This document shows positions 16,445-25,472 of a DNA stretch of 64,000 bases, one piece after another. Origin of the DNA: Devosia sp. 1566 (GTDB lineage: Bacteria > Pseudomonadota > Alphaproteobacteria > Rhizobiales > Devosiaceae); assembly GCF_004005995.1 (NCBI RefSeq), contig NZ_CP034767.1:3286001-3350000 (forward strand). Direction: 5' to 3'. A model generated the notes under the pieces. The model saw nothing but the letters and a program-made list of their open reading frames with translations, was not told the origin of the DNA and did no database searches. Made by a program: the position numbers and the translations under genes. Within the stretch, counting starts at the first letter, position 1, and every line of letters starts with the position of its first letter.

Positions 16445-17986
16445 ATGGCGATGAACATCCAGTCCCGCTTTCAGCCCAACTTTGTATCGCCAAACCTTAG
16501 TGATCCGCGACTGGCGAGTAAACGTAGCTATCGTATGGTGATCGATGGCGTGCCTTGCGATGCTCAGTCGGGCAGGGTTTTTGAGCGGGACAGCCCAGGC
16601 CACCGGGGCAAAGTTGTAGGCGTGTGGCCCGCGGGTGGCCCAGCAGACGCTGCTTTGGCTATCAGCGCTGCCCGTCGGGCTTTCGACGATGGTCCCTGGC
16701 CGCGCATGAGCGGAGCGGAGCGCTCAACCATCTTGCACCGCGTGGCCGCAGGGATCTTGGCTGATCTAGACGAGTTGGCGCTGATCGAATGCCTCGAAAC
16801 GGGCAAGCCGCTGAGCCAGGCGCGTGGGGAGATCGGATACTGCGCTGATTTGTGGACCTATGCGGCTGGTCAATGCCGCGGCCTTGAGGGGGACACCCAC
16901 AATTCAATCGGCGAAAACCGACTGGGACTCGTGCTGCGCGAACCTGCTGGGGTGGTTGGCATTATTACCCCGTGGAATTTTCCATTCATTATCGTGTCCG
17001 AGCGCGTTCCGTGGGCGCTGGGTGCGGGCTGCACCGTTGTCGTGAAGCCCAGCGAATTCACCTCTGGCACCACAATTCGTTTGGCCGAGATTGCCCTCCA
17101 AGCTGGGCTGCCCCCCGGTGTGTTCAACGTCATAACCGGATACGGCCCCGAAGTCGGACAGGTCCTGGCGGAAGATCCGCGAGTGGACGTTCTGGCCTTT
17201 ACTGGATCGGTTCGGGTCGGCACCGCCTTGGCGAGCATTGCCGCTGGTGGTGTCAAGCGAGTGGGCCTGGAACTGGGTGGCAAGGGACCGCAGATCGTCT
17301 TTGCCGATGCGGACCTTGAGGCTGCGGCCGACGGAATCGCCTATGGCGTCTACCACAATGCCGGCCAATGCTGCATTTCCGGCAGCCGCCTTATCGTTGC
17401 CAATGCCATCCGCCCGGCGCTGCTGGAGCGCCTACTCGACATTTCACGGCGCCTGCCCTTTGGCGATCCCCTTGGCGCAACCACACGATTTGGCGCCATG
17501 GTTTCTCAGCAGCATACCGAGAAAGTTTCAAGCTATGTGGCGGCCGGTGTGGCCGAAGGGGCCGAATTGCTGCTCGGCGGCGACATGGTCGATGCCAAGT
17601 CGGGCAATTTCTTTGCCCCGACCGTGTTCGACCGGGTGCGCCCAGACATGCGCATTGCCCAAGAGGAGATCTTTGGACCCGTTCTGGCAACCATAGGTTT
17701 TGACACGCCCGAGGAAGCCGTTGCCCTTGCTAATGGGACCCCTTTTGGGCTGTCGGCCAGCGTCTGGTCGCGCGACCTTGAGACCGCGATTCAGACCACG
17801 CGCAAGCTGCGGGCGGGCCGCTGCTGGATCAACTCCGTTATCGACGGAACACCCGAACTGCCGATCGGTGGCTACAAAAAGAGCGGCACTGGCCGGGAAC
17901 TCGGCCGCTATGGCTTTGACGAATATTCCCAGTTCAAGGGTCTGCATATGACCCTTGGACGCGGGCAACCGTGGTTCGAGCACTGA
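16445..17986 (+). CDS. NAD(P)-dependent aldehyde dehydrogenase
   Basis: The protein is 513 residues, normal for the family. Landmarks are GIITPWNFPFI, VVKPSEFTSGTT, FTGSVRVG at the cofactor site, the general-base Glu in LELGGKGPQIVF, the nucleophile region NAGQCCISGSR, and EEIFGPVLA. It would oxidise an aldehyde to the acid in the cytoplasm. It is the first gene of an operon with a ribose-type importer, so the aldehyde probably derives from the imported sugar or polyol. The substrate is not readable from sequence. Alternative in-frame starts close to 16445 are possible. Confidence 0.92.
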   Translation: MAMNIQSRFQPNFVSPNLSDPRLASKRSYRMVIDGVPCDAQSGRVFERDSPGHRGKVVGVWPAGGPADAALAISAARRAFDDGPWPRMSGAERSTILHRVAAGILADLDELALIECLETGKPLSQARGEIGYCADLWTYAAGQCRGLEGDTHNSIGENRLGLVLREPAGVVGIITPWNFPFIIVSERVPWALGAGCTVVVKPSEFTSGTTIRLAEIALQAGLPPGVFNVITGYGPEVGQVLAEDPRVDVLAFTGSVRVGTALASIAAGGVKRVGLELGGKGPQIVFADADLEAAADGIAYGVYHNAGQCCISGSRLIVANAIRPALLERLLDISRRLPFGDPLGATTRFGAMVSQQHTEKVSSYVAAGVAEGAELLLGGDMVDAKSGNFFAPTVFDRVRPDMRIAQEEIFGPVLATIGFDTPEEAVALANGTPFGLSASVWSRDLETAIQTTRKLRAGRCWINSVIDGTPELPIGGYKKSGTGRELGRYGFDEYSQFKGLHMTLGRGQPWFEH

Positions 17987-18090
17987 GGAGCGCTGCACGA
18001 CCGAAAACTAGCGGCGGGCTCCGGATCGGAACACGCCCCTCGACCCGGACCTGAGGAGGACCCGGGGCAATTCAAAGGGAGGACTAATCC

Positions 18091-19050
18091 ATGAAACTGA
18101 CCAAGTTTAAGTGCGCCTTGCTGGGAGGCTGCGCCCTGTTCGCCAGCCTAGGAGGAGCAATGGCGCAGGATCAGGAGCCGGTTAAGGCGACCATGATCAT
18201 CTATCTCGATCCGAGCGTGCAGTTTTTCAATCCCGTGGTCAAAGGCGCGCAAGACGCCGCAGCCGCGTTCAATGTTGATCTGGACGTGCAATATGCCAAC
18301 AACGACCCAGTGCGCCAGAATGATCTGATCGAAACGGCCGCGGCCACGGGCGTGGATGGGATCGCCGTGTCCATCTCCAGTTCGGATGCATTCGACGACA
18401 GCATTTGCGCGGCAGTCGAAGCCGGCATCGTGGTGATCGGTTTTAATAATGACGACCTGGAAGGCGGCGATGGCAATTGCCGGCAGGCCTATGTTGGCAT
18501 GGATGAGTTCGCCTCCGGCTACGAACTGGGCAACCGGATGATCGAGGAATTTGGTCTCAAGGAAGGGGACACGGTCTTCAACCCACGCGAAATTCCCGAG
18601 GCAAGCTTCGCCGTGGCGCGCGGCGGCGGCATCGAAAAGGCTATGGGGGAACACGGTATCACTGTTGAAACAGTGCGTGCCGGCCTGGACCCCGCAGAAG
18701 CTCAGAACATCATGGCACAGGCACTGATCGCCAATCCAAACATCAAGGCGGTGTTCGGCACTGGTTCGGTCACCTCCACTGTTGGGGCTGGCGCCATTCG
18801 CGACGCTGGGGTGGACGTACCGTTTGGCGGCTTTGATCTGGCGATCGAAATTGCAGACGCGGTGGAAACGGGCGCGATGTTCGCCACCATGGACCAGCAA
18901 CCCTATCTCCAGGGCTACTACCCGATCGCCCAGATCGCCATGGCCAAGCGCTACGGTTTGACCCCGACAGATGTCGACACCGGACAGGGCGCGTTCCTGG
19001 ACCAAGGCCGCATTGGCGCCGTCAAGCCACTGATCGGTACCTATCGCTAA
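18091..19050 (+). CDS. Periplasmic binding protein, ribose/RbsB type
   Basis: The protein is 319 residues. GGGAGGA precedes the ATG. The signal peptide is MKLTKFKCALLGGCALFASL...AMAQ. The type-1 periplasmic-binding fold is shown by PSVQFFNPVVKGAQDAAAAF, DGIAVSISSSDA, VVIGFNNDD and the closing MDQQPYLQGYYPIAQIAMAK. Two Cys residues (DDSICAAV, DGNCRQ) may form a disulphide. It forms a complete importer with the next two genes. Confidence 0.9.
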   Translation: MKLTKFKCALLGGCALFASLGGAMAQDQEPVKATMIIYLDPSVQFFNPVVKGAQDAAAAFNVDLDVQYANNDPVRQNDLIETAAATGVDGIAVSISSSDAFDDSICAAVEAGIVVIGFNNDDLEGGDGNCRQAYVGMDEFASGYELGNRMIEEFGLKEGDTVFNPREIPEASFAVARGGGIEKAMGEHGITVETVRAGLDPAEAQNIMAQALIANPNIKAVFGTGSVTSTVGAGAIRDAGVDVPFGGFDLAIEIADAVETGAMFATMDQQPYLQGYYPIAQIAMAKRYGLTPTDVDTGQGAFLDQGRIGAVKPLIGTYR

Positions 19051-19058
19051 CGGGATCT

Positions 19059-19081
19059 GCCCCGGCCCACATGGCCGGGGC
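19059..19081 (+). other. Intercistronic stem-loop after the RbsB-type gene
   Basis: GCCCCGGCC and GGCCGGGGC form a perfect 9-bp stem with a CACAT loop. It lies 8 nt after the binding-protein stop and 24 nt before the permease start. There is no T-run, so mRNA stabilisation or partial read-through is more likely than full termination. Confidence 0.65.
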
Positions 19082-19105
19082 TTCCCTTCAGAACTGGATA
19101 TCACC

Positions 19106-20125
19106 GTGACCGAACTTTCCCCTGCTCGCGCCCTTGCGCCGAGGCGGACGGCAGCGACGTGGCTGCACGATTTGCTGTCGATGCCTGCAGGTGCGATTCT
19201 GCTGGTGTTTGTTGTTGTGCAACTCGCCTGCATCATCGCCGGACTTTTGTTGCCTGACACCTTCCGCTACCTGTCGCCGCAGAACATGGGCATCATGATG
19301 CGCTCGGTCCCCGTACTGGGTTGCCTGGCGCTTGGCGCCGGTGTGCTGATGATCGCCGGGGAGTTCGATCTGTCCATCGGTTCGGTCTACACGTTGACCG
19401 CCGTGGTCATGGCGGTGCTGGTGGGCCATGGCGTGGACGCCTTTCTTGCCGCCCCTGTCGGCCTGCTGGTCGGTGCTGCGATCGGGTTGGGCAATGGAGC
19501 GCTGACGCTGCGCTTCAATCTGCCATCCTTTATTGTTACCCTTGGTGGCTTGTTGTTCTGGCGGGGCGCGGTGCTGCTGATCAACGGCGCCGTGCAGGTG
19601 CGCTTTGATCCCAATCCGGTGTTCCAGGCCATGTTTGGCGGCACAGCACTCGGCATCAACGCCGCATTTATCTGGTTTGTCGGGCTCTGCCTGGTGTTCT
19701 GGGCCATGCTGCACCGGCACCGTTTCGGCAATCATGTGTTCGCGACAGGCGGCAATCGCTCGGCAGCAACAGCGATCGGCGTCAACACCGCCCGGGTCAA
19801 GCTGATGGCCTTCGCCCTTGCCGGCTTCATGGCCGCTTTTGCCGGTATCCTCGCGACCACCCGCGTTGGTAGCGTGCAACCGGGACAGGGAGCCGGGCTG
19901 GAGCTGCAGGCGATCGCCGCTTGCGTCATCGGTGGGCTATCCCTACGCGGTGGACGCGGCTCGATCCTGGGCGTGTTCCTCGGGGTGATGCTGATCTTCA
20001 CCATTACCGACGTGCTGCTGCTGATGCGCGCGCCTGGTTTTTATCTCGACATGTTCATCGCCACGCTGATCGTGGTGGCCTCGATCTTCAACCATGGGCT
20101 CGATCGCCGGGGAGCTTCCATATGA
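19106..20125 (+). CDS. Ribose-type ABC importer permease (RbsC-like)
   Basis: The protein is 339 residues with a GTG start and about nine to ten hydrophobic segments. Family landmarks are LGCLALGAGVLMIAGEFDLSIGSV, NGALTLRFNLPSFIVTLGG, FATGGNRSAATAIGVNTARVK and ACVIGGLSLRGGRGSILG. It forms the channel for cargo delivered by the upstream binding protein. Its stop overlaps the ATG of the ATPase gene (ATGA). Confidence 0.92.
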   Translation: MTELSPARALAPRRTAATWLHDLLSMPAGAILLVFVVVQLACIIAGLLLPDTFRYLSPQNMGIMMRSVPVLGCLALGAGVLMIAGEFDLSIGSVYTLTAVVMAVLVGHGVDAFLAAPVGLLVGAAIGLGNGALTLRFNLPSFIVTLGGLLFWRGAVLLINGAVQVRFDPNPVFQAMFGGTALGINAAFIWFVGLCLVFWAMLHRHRFGNHVFATGGNRSAATAIGVNTARVKLMAFALAGFMAAFAGILATTRVGSVQPGQGAGLELQAIAACVIGGLSLRGGRGSILGVFLGVMLIFTITDVLLLMRAPGFYLDMFIATLIVVASIFNHGLDRRGASI

Positions 20126-20850
20126 GCCTGTTGGCCCTGCACAATATCAACAAGTCCTTTGGACCCCTCAAGGCGCTGACCGATCTCAGCTTTGAAGTCG
20201 GGCATAGTGAGGTTGTGGGCCTGCTTGGCGATAACGGCGCGGGCAAGTCGACCACGGTCAACATGATCTCGGGCATCCACCAGCCGAGTTCGGGCTATAT
20301 CTCGGTGGAGGGGCAGCGGCACGACTTTACCTGCCGGCGCGACTCCGCCGAGGCGGGCATTGAAACCATTTACCAGAACACCGCTCTGGTGGATTGCCTG
20401 TCCATCTCACGCAACATCTTTCTGGGACGTGAACTCACTGACCGCTTTGGGTTTCTTGACCTCAAACGCATGCGCGAGATTGCCATGCAAGTGCTTGAAA
20501 GCGCCGTGCATATTTCGGGTATCTACAGTCCGGACAAGCTGGTGGGCGATCTCTCGGGCGGGCAGAAACAAGCGGTCGCAATTGCTCGCGCCGTGTTCTT
20601 CAAACGGCGGGTCCTTCTCCTCGATGAGCCCACCTCGGCGCTTTCCGTGCGTGAAACCGAAGCCCTCCTGCATCAGGTGCTTGAGCTCAAGGCAGAAGGG
20701 GTCTCGAGCGTGCTCGTGACCCACAACCTCTACCACGCCTATCAGGTCTGTGACCGCTTCGTGATCATGAGCCACGGCACCAAGGTTTGTGACGTGGCCA
20801 AGGCCGACACCACCATCGAGGAACTGACGCAGCATGTGGTGCTGACATGA
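20122..20850 (+). CDS. Ribose-type ABC importer ATPase, single domain
   Basis: The protein is 242 residues, half the length of RbsA, so it probably works as a homodimer. Walker A is GDNGAGKST, signature LSGGQKQAVAIARA, Walker [12 protein letters not shown], followed by VLVTHNLYHAYQVCDRF (H-loop). It is coupled by overlapping codons to the permease before it and to a very short ORF after it. Confidence 0.92.
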   Translation: MSLLALHNINKSFGPLKALTDLSFEVGHSEVVGLLGDNGAGKSTTVNMISGIHQPSSGYISVEGQRHDFTCRRDSAEAGIETIYQNTALVDCLSISRNIFLGRELTDRFGFLDLKRMREIAMQVLESAVHISGIYSPDKLVGDLSGGQKQAVAIARAVFFKRRVLLLDEPTSALSVRETEALLHQVLELKAEGVSSVLVTHNLYHAYQVCDRFVIMSHGTKVCDVAKADTTIEELTQHVVLT

Positions 20851-20969
20851 GTATTCCGCTGCCTGCCGGTTTCATCGAAAAAGACTGGAACCACTGCCTG
20901 CTCCCTCAGCGCCAGACCACTTTGCCGCAATTCCGCCTGCGAGATGAACGGGTTCTGAACGACAGATGA
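20847..20969 (+). pseudogene. 40-codon ORF, probable truncated last gene of the importer operon
   Basis: Its ATG overlaps the ATPase stop (ATGA), as a real operon gene would. It reads MSIPLPAGFIEKDWNHCLLP and continues in polar sequence to a stop at 20967-20969. The convergent SDR gene stops only 12 bp later. The opening looks like the N-terminus of a larger cytoplasmic enzyme. Loss of the remainder by deletion is inferred; a genuine small protein cannot be excluded. Confidence 0.4.
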
Positions 20970-20980
20970 CTGGGGTCTTG

Positions 20981-21769
20981 TTAAACGCGGTAACGAGGCG
21001 CGGGGGAGCCGGTCTGACTGGCGGCGAACAGTGCCTGGGAGGTTGCGGCGTATCGGTGCCAGAGCTCGATGTCCGCCACTGACGGCAAGGTGACATCTTC
21101 GCCGCTATCCAGACCGGCCATAGCCGCGTCGACCATCGTATCTGCGCTCATGATCAGTTCTGCCGGGATTTGGTCGAGCGGCATGATCGAGCCATCGTAA
21201 ATCTCGGTGGCGACACCGGCGGGCAGCACTGCCTGCACCTGGATGGGTGTGTCCTTGAGCTCCTGCTGCAGTCCGCTCGTGAACAGCAAGACGAAAGCCT
21301 TGGTTCCGGCATAGATGGAGGAGAGGGGCAAAGCCTGGAATGCCAGGACCGAGCTGATATTGATGATTGTCCCGCGGTTGCGGGCAATGAAGCCAGGCAG
21401 GGCGGCGTGAGTGAGACGCGTGAGCGCGGACACGTTCAGCGACAACATGGTGCTGATCCCCTCGGACGACAGCTCGGCCGTGCCCCCGATGTGGGTCAGG
21501 CCTGCATTGTTGACCAGCATGTCTATAGACGTATCGGACGCCAGAACTTCGGCCACCCGTGTGATGCCGTCGTCGGTGGCGAGGTCGGCAACCAGTGGTC
21601 GTGCGCTGATGCCGTAGCTGCTGATGAGTTCGGCGGCCAACTGCTCGAGCCGTTCGGCGCGGCGCGCGACAAGGATGAGGTCGTGCCCACGGGCTGCTAA
21701 TCGGCGCGCATAGGCAGCTCCGATGCCGGAGGACGCTCCGGTAACAAGAGCAGTGCTGGAAAGGGACAT
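20981..21769 (-). CDS. Short-chain dehydrogenase/reductase (SDR)
   Basis: The protein is 262 residues. The cofactor motif is TGASSGIG near the N-terminus, VNNAG is present, and the catalytic site reads INISSVLAF...SSIYAGTKAF (Ser, Tyr, Lys). It is a classical SDR, NAD(P)-dependent and cytoplasmic. It diverges from the LysR gene at 21865, the common arrangement for a regulator and its target. Substrate unknown. Confidence 0.92.
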   Translation of the reverse strand: MSLSSTALVTGASSGIGAAYARRLAARGHDLILVARRAERLEQLAAELISSYGISARPLVADLATDDGITRVAEVLASDTSIDMLVNNAGLTHIGGTAELSSEGISTMLSLNVSALTRLTHAALPGFIARNRGTIINISSVLAFQALPLSSIYAGTKAFVLLFTSGLQQELKDTPIQVQAVLPAGVATEIYDGSIMPLDQIPAELIMSADTMVDAAMAGLDSGEDVTLPSVADIELWHRYAATSQALFAASQTGSPAPRYRV

Positions 21770-21864
21770 GATTGATCTCCAAGGTTGATGCCGAGGAGAT
21801 AGACCCGAATTGGCTTCTGCATTAGGCTGATAAATCTGATAGGGTTCATTGGCTGGACCGATAG

Positions 21865-22758
21865 ATGAGACGCCAAGACTTGAGCGACCTCCTTGCCTTC
21901 CAGGCTGTCGCCGAAGAGCAGAGCTTTACGCGGGGCGCCAAGCGCCTTGGCTTGTCGCAAGCGACGCTCAGTCAAACGATCAGCAAGCTTGAGCAACGCC
22001 TTGGCTTCAGGCTTTTGGCGCGCACAACGCGCAGCGTTCGGGCCACCGAGGCGGGACAGCGCTTGCTCGACACGCTTAGACCGGCACTCGCCGAGCTTGA
22101 AGCAGAGATCGAGGCGCTCGCGGGGTTAAGCGATACGCCATCTGGCACCATCCGCCTGACCACCATCCGCTTTCCCGCCAAGTCCCTGGTCCTGCCAGCC
22201 CTCGAGGCGTTCCGGATGGCTTATCCCCGGGTGAAGGTGGAGATATTCGCCGACGACGCCTTTGCCGATATCGTCGCCGGCGGTTTTGATGCCGGGATCC
22301 GGTTTGGCCACCAGGTTGAACAGGACATGGTGGCGGTGCCGATCGGGCCGGACGCCCGCGCTGCGGTCGTAGCGACACCGGACTATTTCGCCCGTTATCG
22401 GGTTCCCAAGGACCCCTGGGATCTCGCCCGCCACGATTGCATCAACTTCCGCATGGCGAGCGCTGGCAACATCGCCAGGTGGCACTTCTCGCAAGGCGGG
22501 CGCCCCCTCGACGTCACGGTGGACGGCACCCTGGTGGTCAACGACGGGGACACTCTGGAGGCAGCCGCTTTGGCCGGATACGGGCTGGCTTATGTTTTCG
22601 AGGATCAAGTGGCCGATCATCTCAGCAGCGGGCGGCTCGTGCGGTGTCTCGAGGATTGGTGCCCGCCTTCGCCGGGCTACCATCTTTACTATCCATCGCG
22701 GCGGCAACGGACCCCCGCACTGGTCGCCCTGGTCGACATGCTGCGTTACCGCCCCTGA
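21865..22758 (+). CDS. LysR-family transcriptional regulator
   Basis: The protein is 297 residues. The N-terminal helix-turn-helix is LLAFQAVAEEQSFTRGAKRLGLSQATLSQTISKLEQRLG. The C-terminal substrate-binding-like domain includes DAGIRFGHQVEQDMVAVPIG and YGLAYVFEDQVADHL. It belongs to the CrgA/AaeR-like group by these motifs. The 95-bp divergent spacer contains GATA-AATCT-GATA around 21828-21840, a possible part of a binding site for itself and the SDR gene. Confidence 0.92.
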   Translation: MRRQDLSDLLAFQAVAEEQSFTRGAKRLGLSQATLSQTISKLEQRLGFRLLARTTRSVRATEAGQRLLDTLRPALAELEAEIEALAGLSDTPSGTIRLTTIRFPAKSLVLPALEAFRMAYPRVKVEIFADDAFADIVAGGFDAGIRFGHQVEQDMVAVPIGPDARAAVVATPDYFARYRVPKDPWDLARHDCINFRMASAGNIARWHFSQGGRPLDVTVDGTLVVNDGDTLEAAALAGYGLAYVFEDQVADHLSSGRLVRCLEDWCPPSPGYHLYYPSRRQRTPALVALVDMLRYRP

Positions 22759-22868
22759 GTGGATGGAAAAGAGGACAATACCCCCGGCCAGCACGGGCAA
22801 GCTCGAGGGCATTTCGATCAACCCCCAGCACAGTGGGCTTTCGCATCTGGCGGGCCGCACGGTTAATA

Positions 22869-22894
22869 ATTGGCGGGTCAGCAGGCCCGCCAAT
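22869..22894 (-). terminator. Stem-loop terminator between convergent LysR and OYE genes
   Basis: ATTGGCGGG and CCCGCCAAT form a perfect 9-bp stem with an 8-nt loop. On the minus strand it is followed by ATTAACC and lies 22 nt after the OYE stop codon. It may also act on transcripts from the LysR side. Confidence 0.65.
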
Positions 22895-22915
22895 CCCCGG
22901 GGTGTAACAGCCCGA

Positions 22916-24037
22916 TCACACAGCCATGACAGCTTCGGCAGCCCTGGGGTAATCGACATATCCAGCGGCTCCGCCGCCATAATACGTTTCGCGATCACTC
23001 GGGCTCAGGCTTGCCCCGGTAGCGAAGCGTTCGACCAGGTCCGGGTTCGAGATAAACGGAGCGCCAAAGGCAATGGCATCGGCAAAGCCATTGTTGATCA
23101 AAGCATTGCCGGTTTCGAAGCTATAGCCGCCATTGGCGATCAGCGGGCCGGAGTAAAGGGGCCGGAAATGCTTGGCAATATCGGCTCCAAGAGCTTCCAC
23201 CGGCGTGCCTGCCAGATTGCTGATCGGGTTCATGAGGTGCAAGTAGGCCAGATTGCGCTCTGACAACTGGCTAACCAGATGCTCAAAGGTCTTCAGGGTT
23301 TCGGCTCCCGCAACGAACTTGCCGACGCCAGTCAAGCCTGGGCTGAGCTTGATGCCAACCCGACCAGGAGCCCAGGCATCGGCCAGGGCGTCGATAATTT
23401 CCAGCGGGAGCCGCGCCCGGTTTTCGACCGAGCCGCCATAGTCATCCGTTCTGAAATTGACGGTTTCGTAGAGGAAGGCCGGGATCAGAAAGGTGCTGAT
23501 GCCATGCAGTTCAACTCCATCGAAACCGGCAATCTGCGCCAAACGAGCGGATTTGGCGAAGTCGTCCACCGTGCGGGCGATATCGCTGAGGTCCATGGCT
23601 CTGGGCGTTACGGTTTCCTGAAAGCCGGCATTGGTAAACGTCTGCACACCAGGGTTCACCGCCGATGGGGCAAGTGGCAGTGCGCCGTCCAGCATATCAG
23701 GGTGCGACGAAGGGCCGGTATGACCGAGCTGGACGAAAATCCGCCCGCCCGCTTCATGAACGGCATCGGTGACGCGACGCCAGCCTTCGGCCTGCTGCTG
23801 CGTGTAAAGTCCGGGCACATTTATGAAGCCCACCCCATCGCGGCTGGGCCAGGTCCCCTCGGTCAAAATGAGGCCCGCCGACGCGCGCTGGGCGTAGTAC
23901 TGGGCTTGAAGCGCATTGGGGACCAGTTCAGGATTGTTGGTCCGCGCACGGGTCATTGGCGCCATCACGATGCGGTTGGGGAGTTCGAGATCGCCCAAAC
24001 GGATTGGGCGCAAAAGGACAGGGTTTGACTCGGTCAT
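22916..24037 (-). CDS. Old Yellow Enzyme-family flavoprotein with altered active site
   Basis: The protein is 373 residues. It begins with the family pattern LLRPIRLGDLELPNRIVMAPMTRAR. GLILTEGTWPSRDG and RTDDYGGSVENRARLPLEII are diagnostic of FMN-dependent alkene reductases. In the active-site segment relatives read EIHSANGYLL or EIHGANGYLI. Here it is ELHGISTFLI, which keeps the first His but replaces the usual Asn/His by Ser and the proton-donor Tyr by Phe. It diverges from an HxlR regulator, a typical pairing for electrophile-responsive reductases. Confidence 0.9.
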   Translation of the reverse strand: MTESNPVLLRPIRLGDLELPNRIVMAPMTRARTNNPELVPNALQAQYYAQRASAGLILTEGTWPSRDGVGFINVPGLYTQQQAEGWRRVTDAVHEAGGRIFVQLGHTGPSSHPDMLDGALPLAPSAVNPGVQTFTNAGFQETVTPRAMDLSDIARTVDDFAKSARLAQIAGFDGVELHGISTFLIPAFLYETVNFRTDDYGGSVENRARLPLEIIDALADAWAPGRVGIKLSPGLTGVGKFVAGAETLKTFEHLVSQLSERNLAYLHLMNPISNLAGTPVEALGADIAKHFRPLYSGPLIANGGYSFETGNALINNGFADAIAFGAPFISNPDLVERFATGASLSPSDRETYYGGGAAGYVDYPRAAEAVMAV

Positions 24038-24190
24038 GTTCGCTCATGGGGCAAGGCGAAGCGCCAACCGCGGATCGGGCTTCTGGAGGAGGACGATGCC
24101 CGTCGACATCATTGCCCAACCTAGCTATGACCTTGCGCACCCAGAGACAAGTACCGACCTTTTAGTAAGTATCAGCGGGCGGAGGAAGAG

Positions 24191-24550
24191 ATGACCCAAA
24201 CCAAGTTCAGATGCGGCCTGGAAGCGGTGCTGGAAATTCTGGGCGGCAAGTGGAAGCCGCTTATCCTGTTCCATCTAGCCAGTGGCGCGAAGCGCACAGG
24301 ACAGTTGCGCGGCCTTGTCACCAATGTGAGCGAGAAGATGCTGATCCAGCATCTCAAGGAGCTGACCAATGACGGCATTATTCGCCGCATTGATTTCCGG
24401 ACGGTCCCCCCGCATGTCGAATACGAATTGACCGAGTTTGGCCAGAGCTTGGCTCGTGTTCTGGCGCCGCTGTGCGAATGGGGAACACAGCATGACGGTG
24501 AAATCTCGGTTATCGTACAAAAGCGGACACTTGCGGCAGACGCGGCATAG
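24191..24550 (+). CDS. HxlR-family transcriptional regulator
   Basis: The protein is 119 residues. The family pattern is CGLEAVLEILGGKWKPLILFHLASGAKRTGQLRGLV...MLIQHLKELTNDGIIRRIDF, a winged helix with an N-terminal Cys (residue 9) that may sense electrophiles or oxidants. GGAGGAAGAG precedes the ATG. AAGTA repeats at 24149-24153 and 24168-24172 lie just upstream and could be its operator, controlling itself and the divergent OYE gene. Confidence 0.9.
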   Translation: MTQTKFRCGLEAVLEILGGKWKPLILFHLASGAKRTGQLRGLVTNVSEKMLIQHLKELTNDGIIRRIDFRTVPPHVEYELTEFGQSLARVLAPLCEWGTQHDGEISVIVQKRTLAADAA

Positions 24551-24773
24551 TCGGTGGGTGTTCTGGCGATGACCGCCCTGGCACCTATCCAGCGCAAGAC
24601 CGATGGCCGAATGGAGGTCGGCTGCCGACCGGCCACTTCGGGGTGGGAAGGGGCCGGAGCTGCTGGTGTTCAAGTGTTTCCCTTCGCACCAGTTTGGTGG
24701 CGTTCTGGCTTGTGATGGAACGCGATCGCGGCACAAGCCTTAGCTGCATAGTTGCATCAAATGCCGTGGGCTC

Positions 24774-25472
24774 ATGCTTTTCGACTCTGAACGTGCCTTG
24801 GAAGAGTTTATCCGGGATCCATCCTTTCCCTGCGTTGGCGCCAAGTCCGCCTTGGGAAAAGACCAGTTGACCACTTATGTGGCTCGCAGCCTCGACAGCG
24901 CCTGGAACGATGTCGAGATCCAGGACCAGCTCATGCGGTTCGCCTGGCGCTATCAAGAACATCCCACGCTGTTTACGAGCTTTGCGGTGATCTTCGAGGG
25001 CCCCGATGACCTGGATGAAGCGCGGTTCGAGCGGCACATGTGGGAGCGCATCCAGTCGCTGACCGCAAAGGACAGCTGGCGCGGACAAACATCGGACCCA
25101 CGCGTCAGTGCAGACCCCGATGATCCGCATTTCTCGCTGAGTTTCGGCGGCCAGGGGTTCTTTGTGGTGGGCCTGCATCCCGGGGCCAGCCGCCCGGCCC
25201 GCCGCTTTGCTTATCCGGCCATGATCTTCAACCTGCATGATCAGTTCGAAGCCTTGCGCGCGCAGAACCGCTACGAGAAGCTGCGCGGCTCGATCCTGGA
25301 GCGTGATCTGGAACTTGCGGGCAGCATCAACCCAATGCTGGCTCGCCACGGCACCGTTTCCGAAGCCAGGCAATATAGCGGCCGCAAAGTGCCCGATGGC
25401 TGGAGCTGTCCTTATCATCGCGAGGAAATTCCAGCCGCGGCCGACCCTTTGGGCGAAATGGAGCATTCCTGA
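24774..25472 (+). CDS. YqcI/YcgG-family protein (GntA/DcsA-like haem-dependent N-hydroxylase family)
   Basis: The protein is 232 residues. Family landmarks run from FPCVGAKSALGKDQ to FFVVGLHPGASRPARRFAYP, IFNLHDQFEALRAQNRYEKL, GSINPMLARHGTVSEARQYSGRKV and WSCP. Characterised relatives (GntA of guanitoxin and DcsA of D-cycloserine biosynthesis, from memory) are haem proteins that N-hydroxylate guanidino amino acids. The conserved His and the C-terminal Cys-Pro are candidate haem contacts. Its TGA overlaps the next ATG (TGATG). A role in N-hydroxylation of a small amino or guanidino compound is inferred from family. Confidence 0.82.
   Translation: MLFDSERALEEFIRDPSFPCVGAKSALGKDQLTTYVARSLDSAWNDVEIQDQLMRFAWRYQEHPTLFTSFAVIFEGPDDLDEARFERHMWERIQSLTAKDSWRGQTSDPRVSADPDDPHFSLSFGGQGFFVVGLHPGASRPARRFAYPAMIFNLHDQFEALRAQNRYEKLRGSILERDLELAGSINPMLARHGTVSEARQYSGRKVPDGWSCPYHREEIPAAADPLGEMEHS

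Noticed and set aside
18148..19260. 370-codon minus-strand open frame
   Set aside because: It is antisense to the RbsB-type binding-protein gene, which has a signal peptide and fold motifs. The antisense translation has no recognisable feature.
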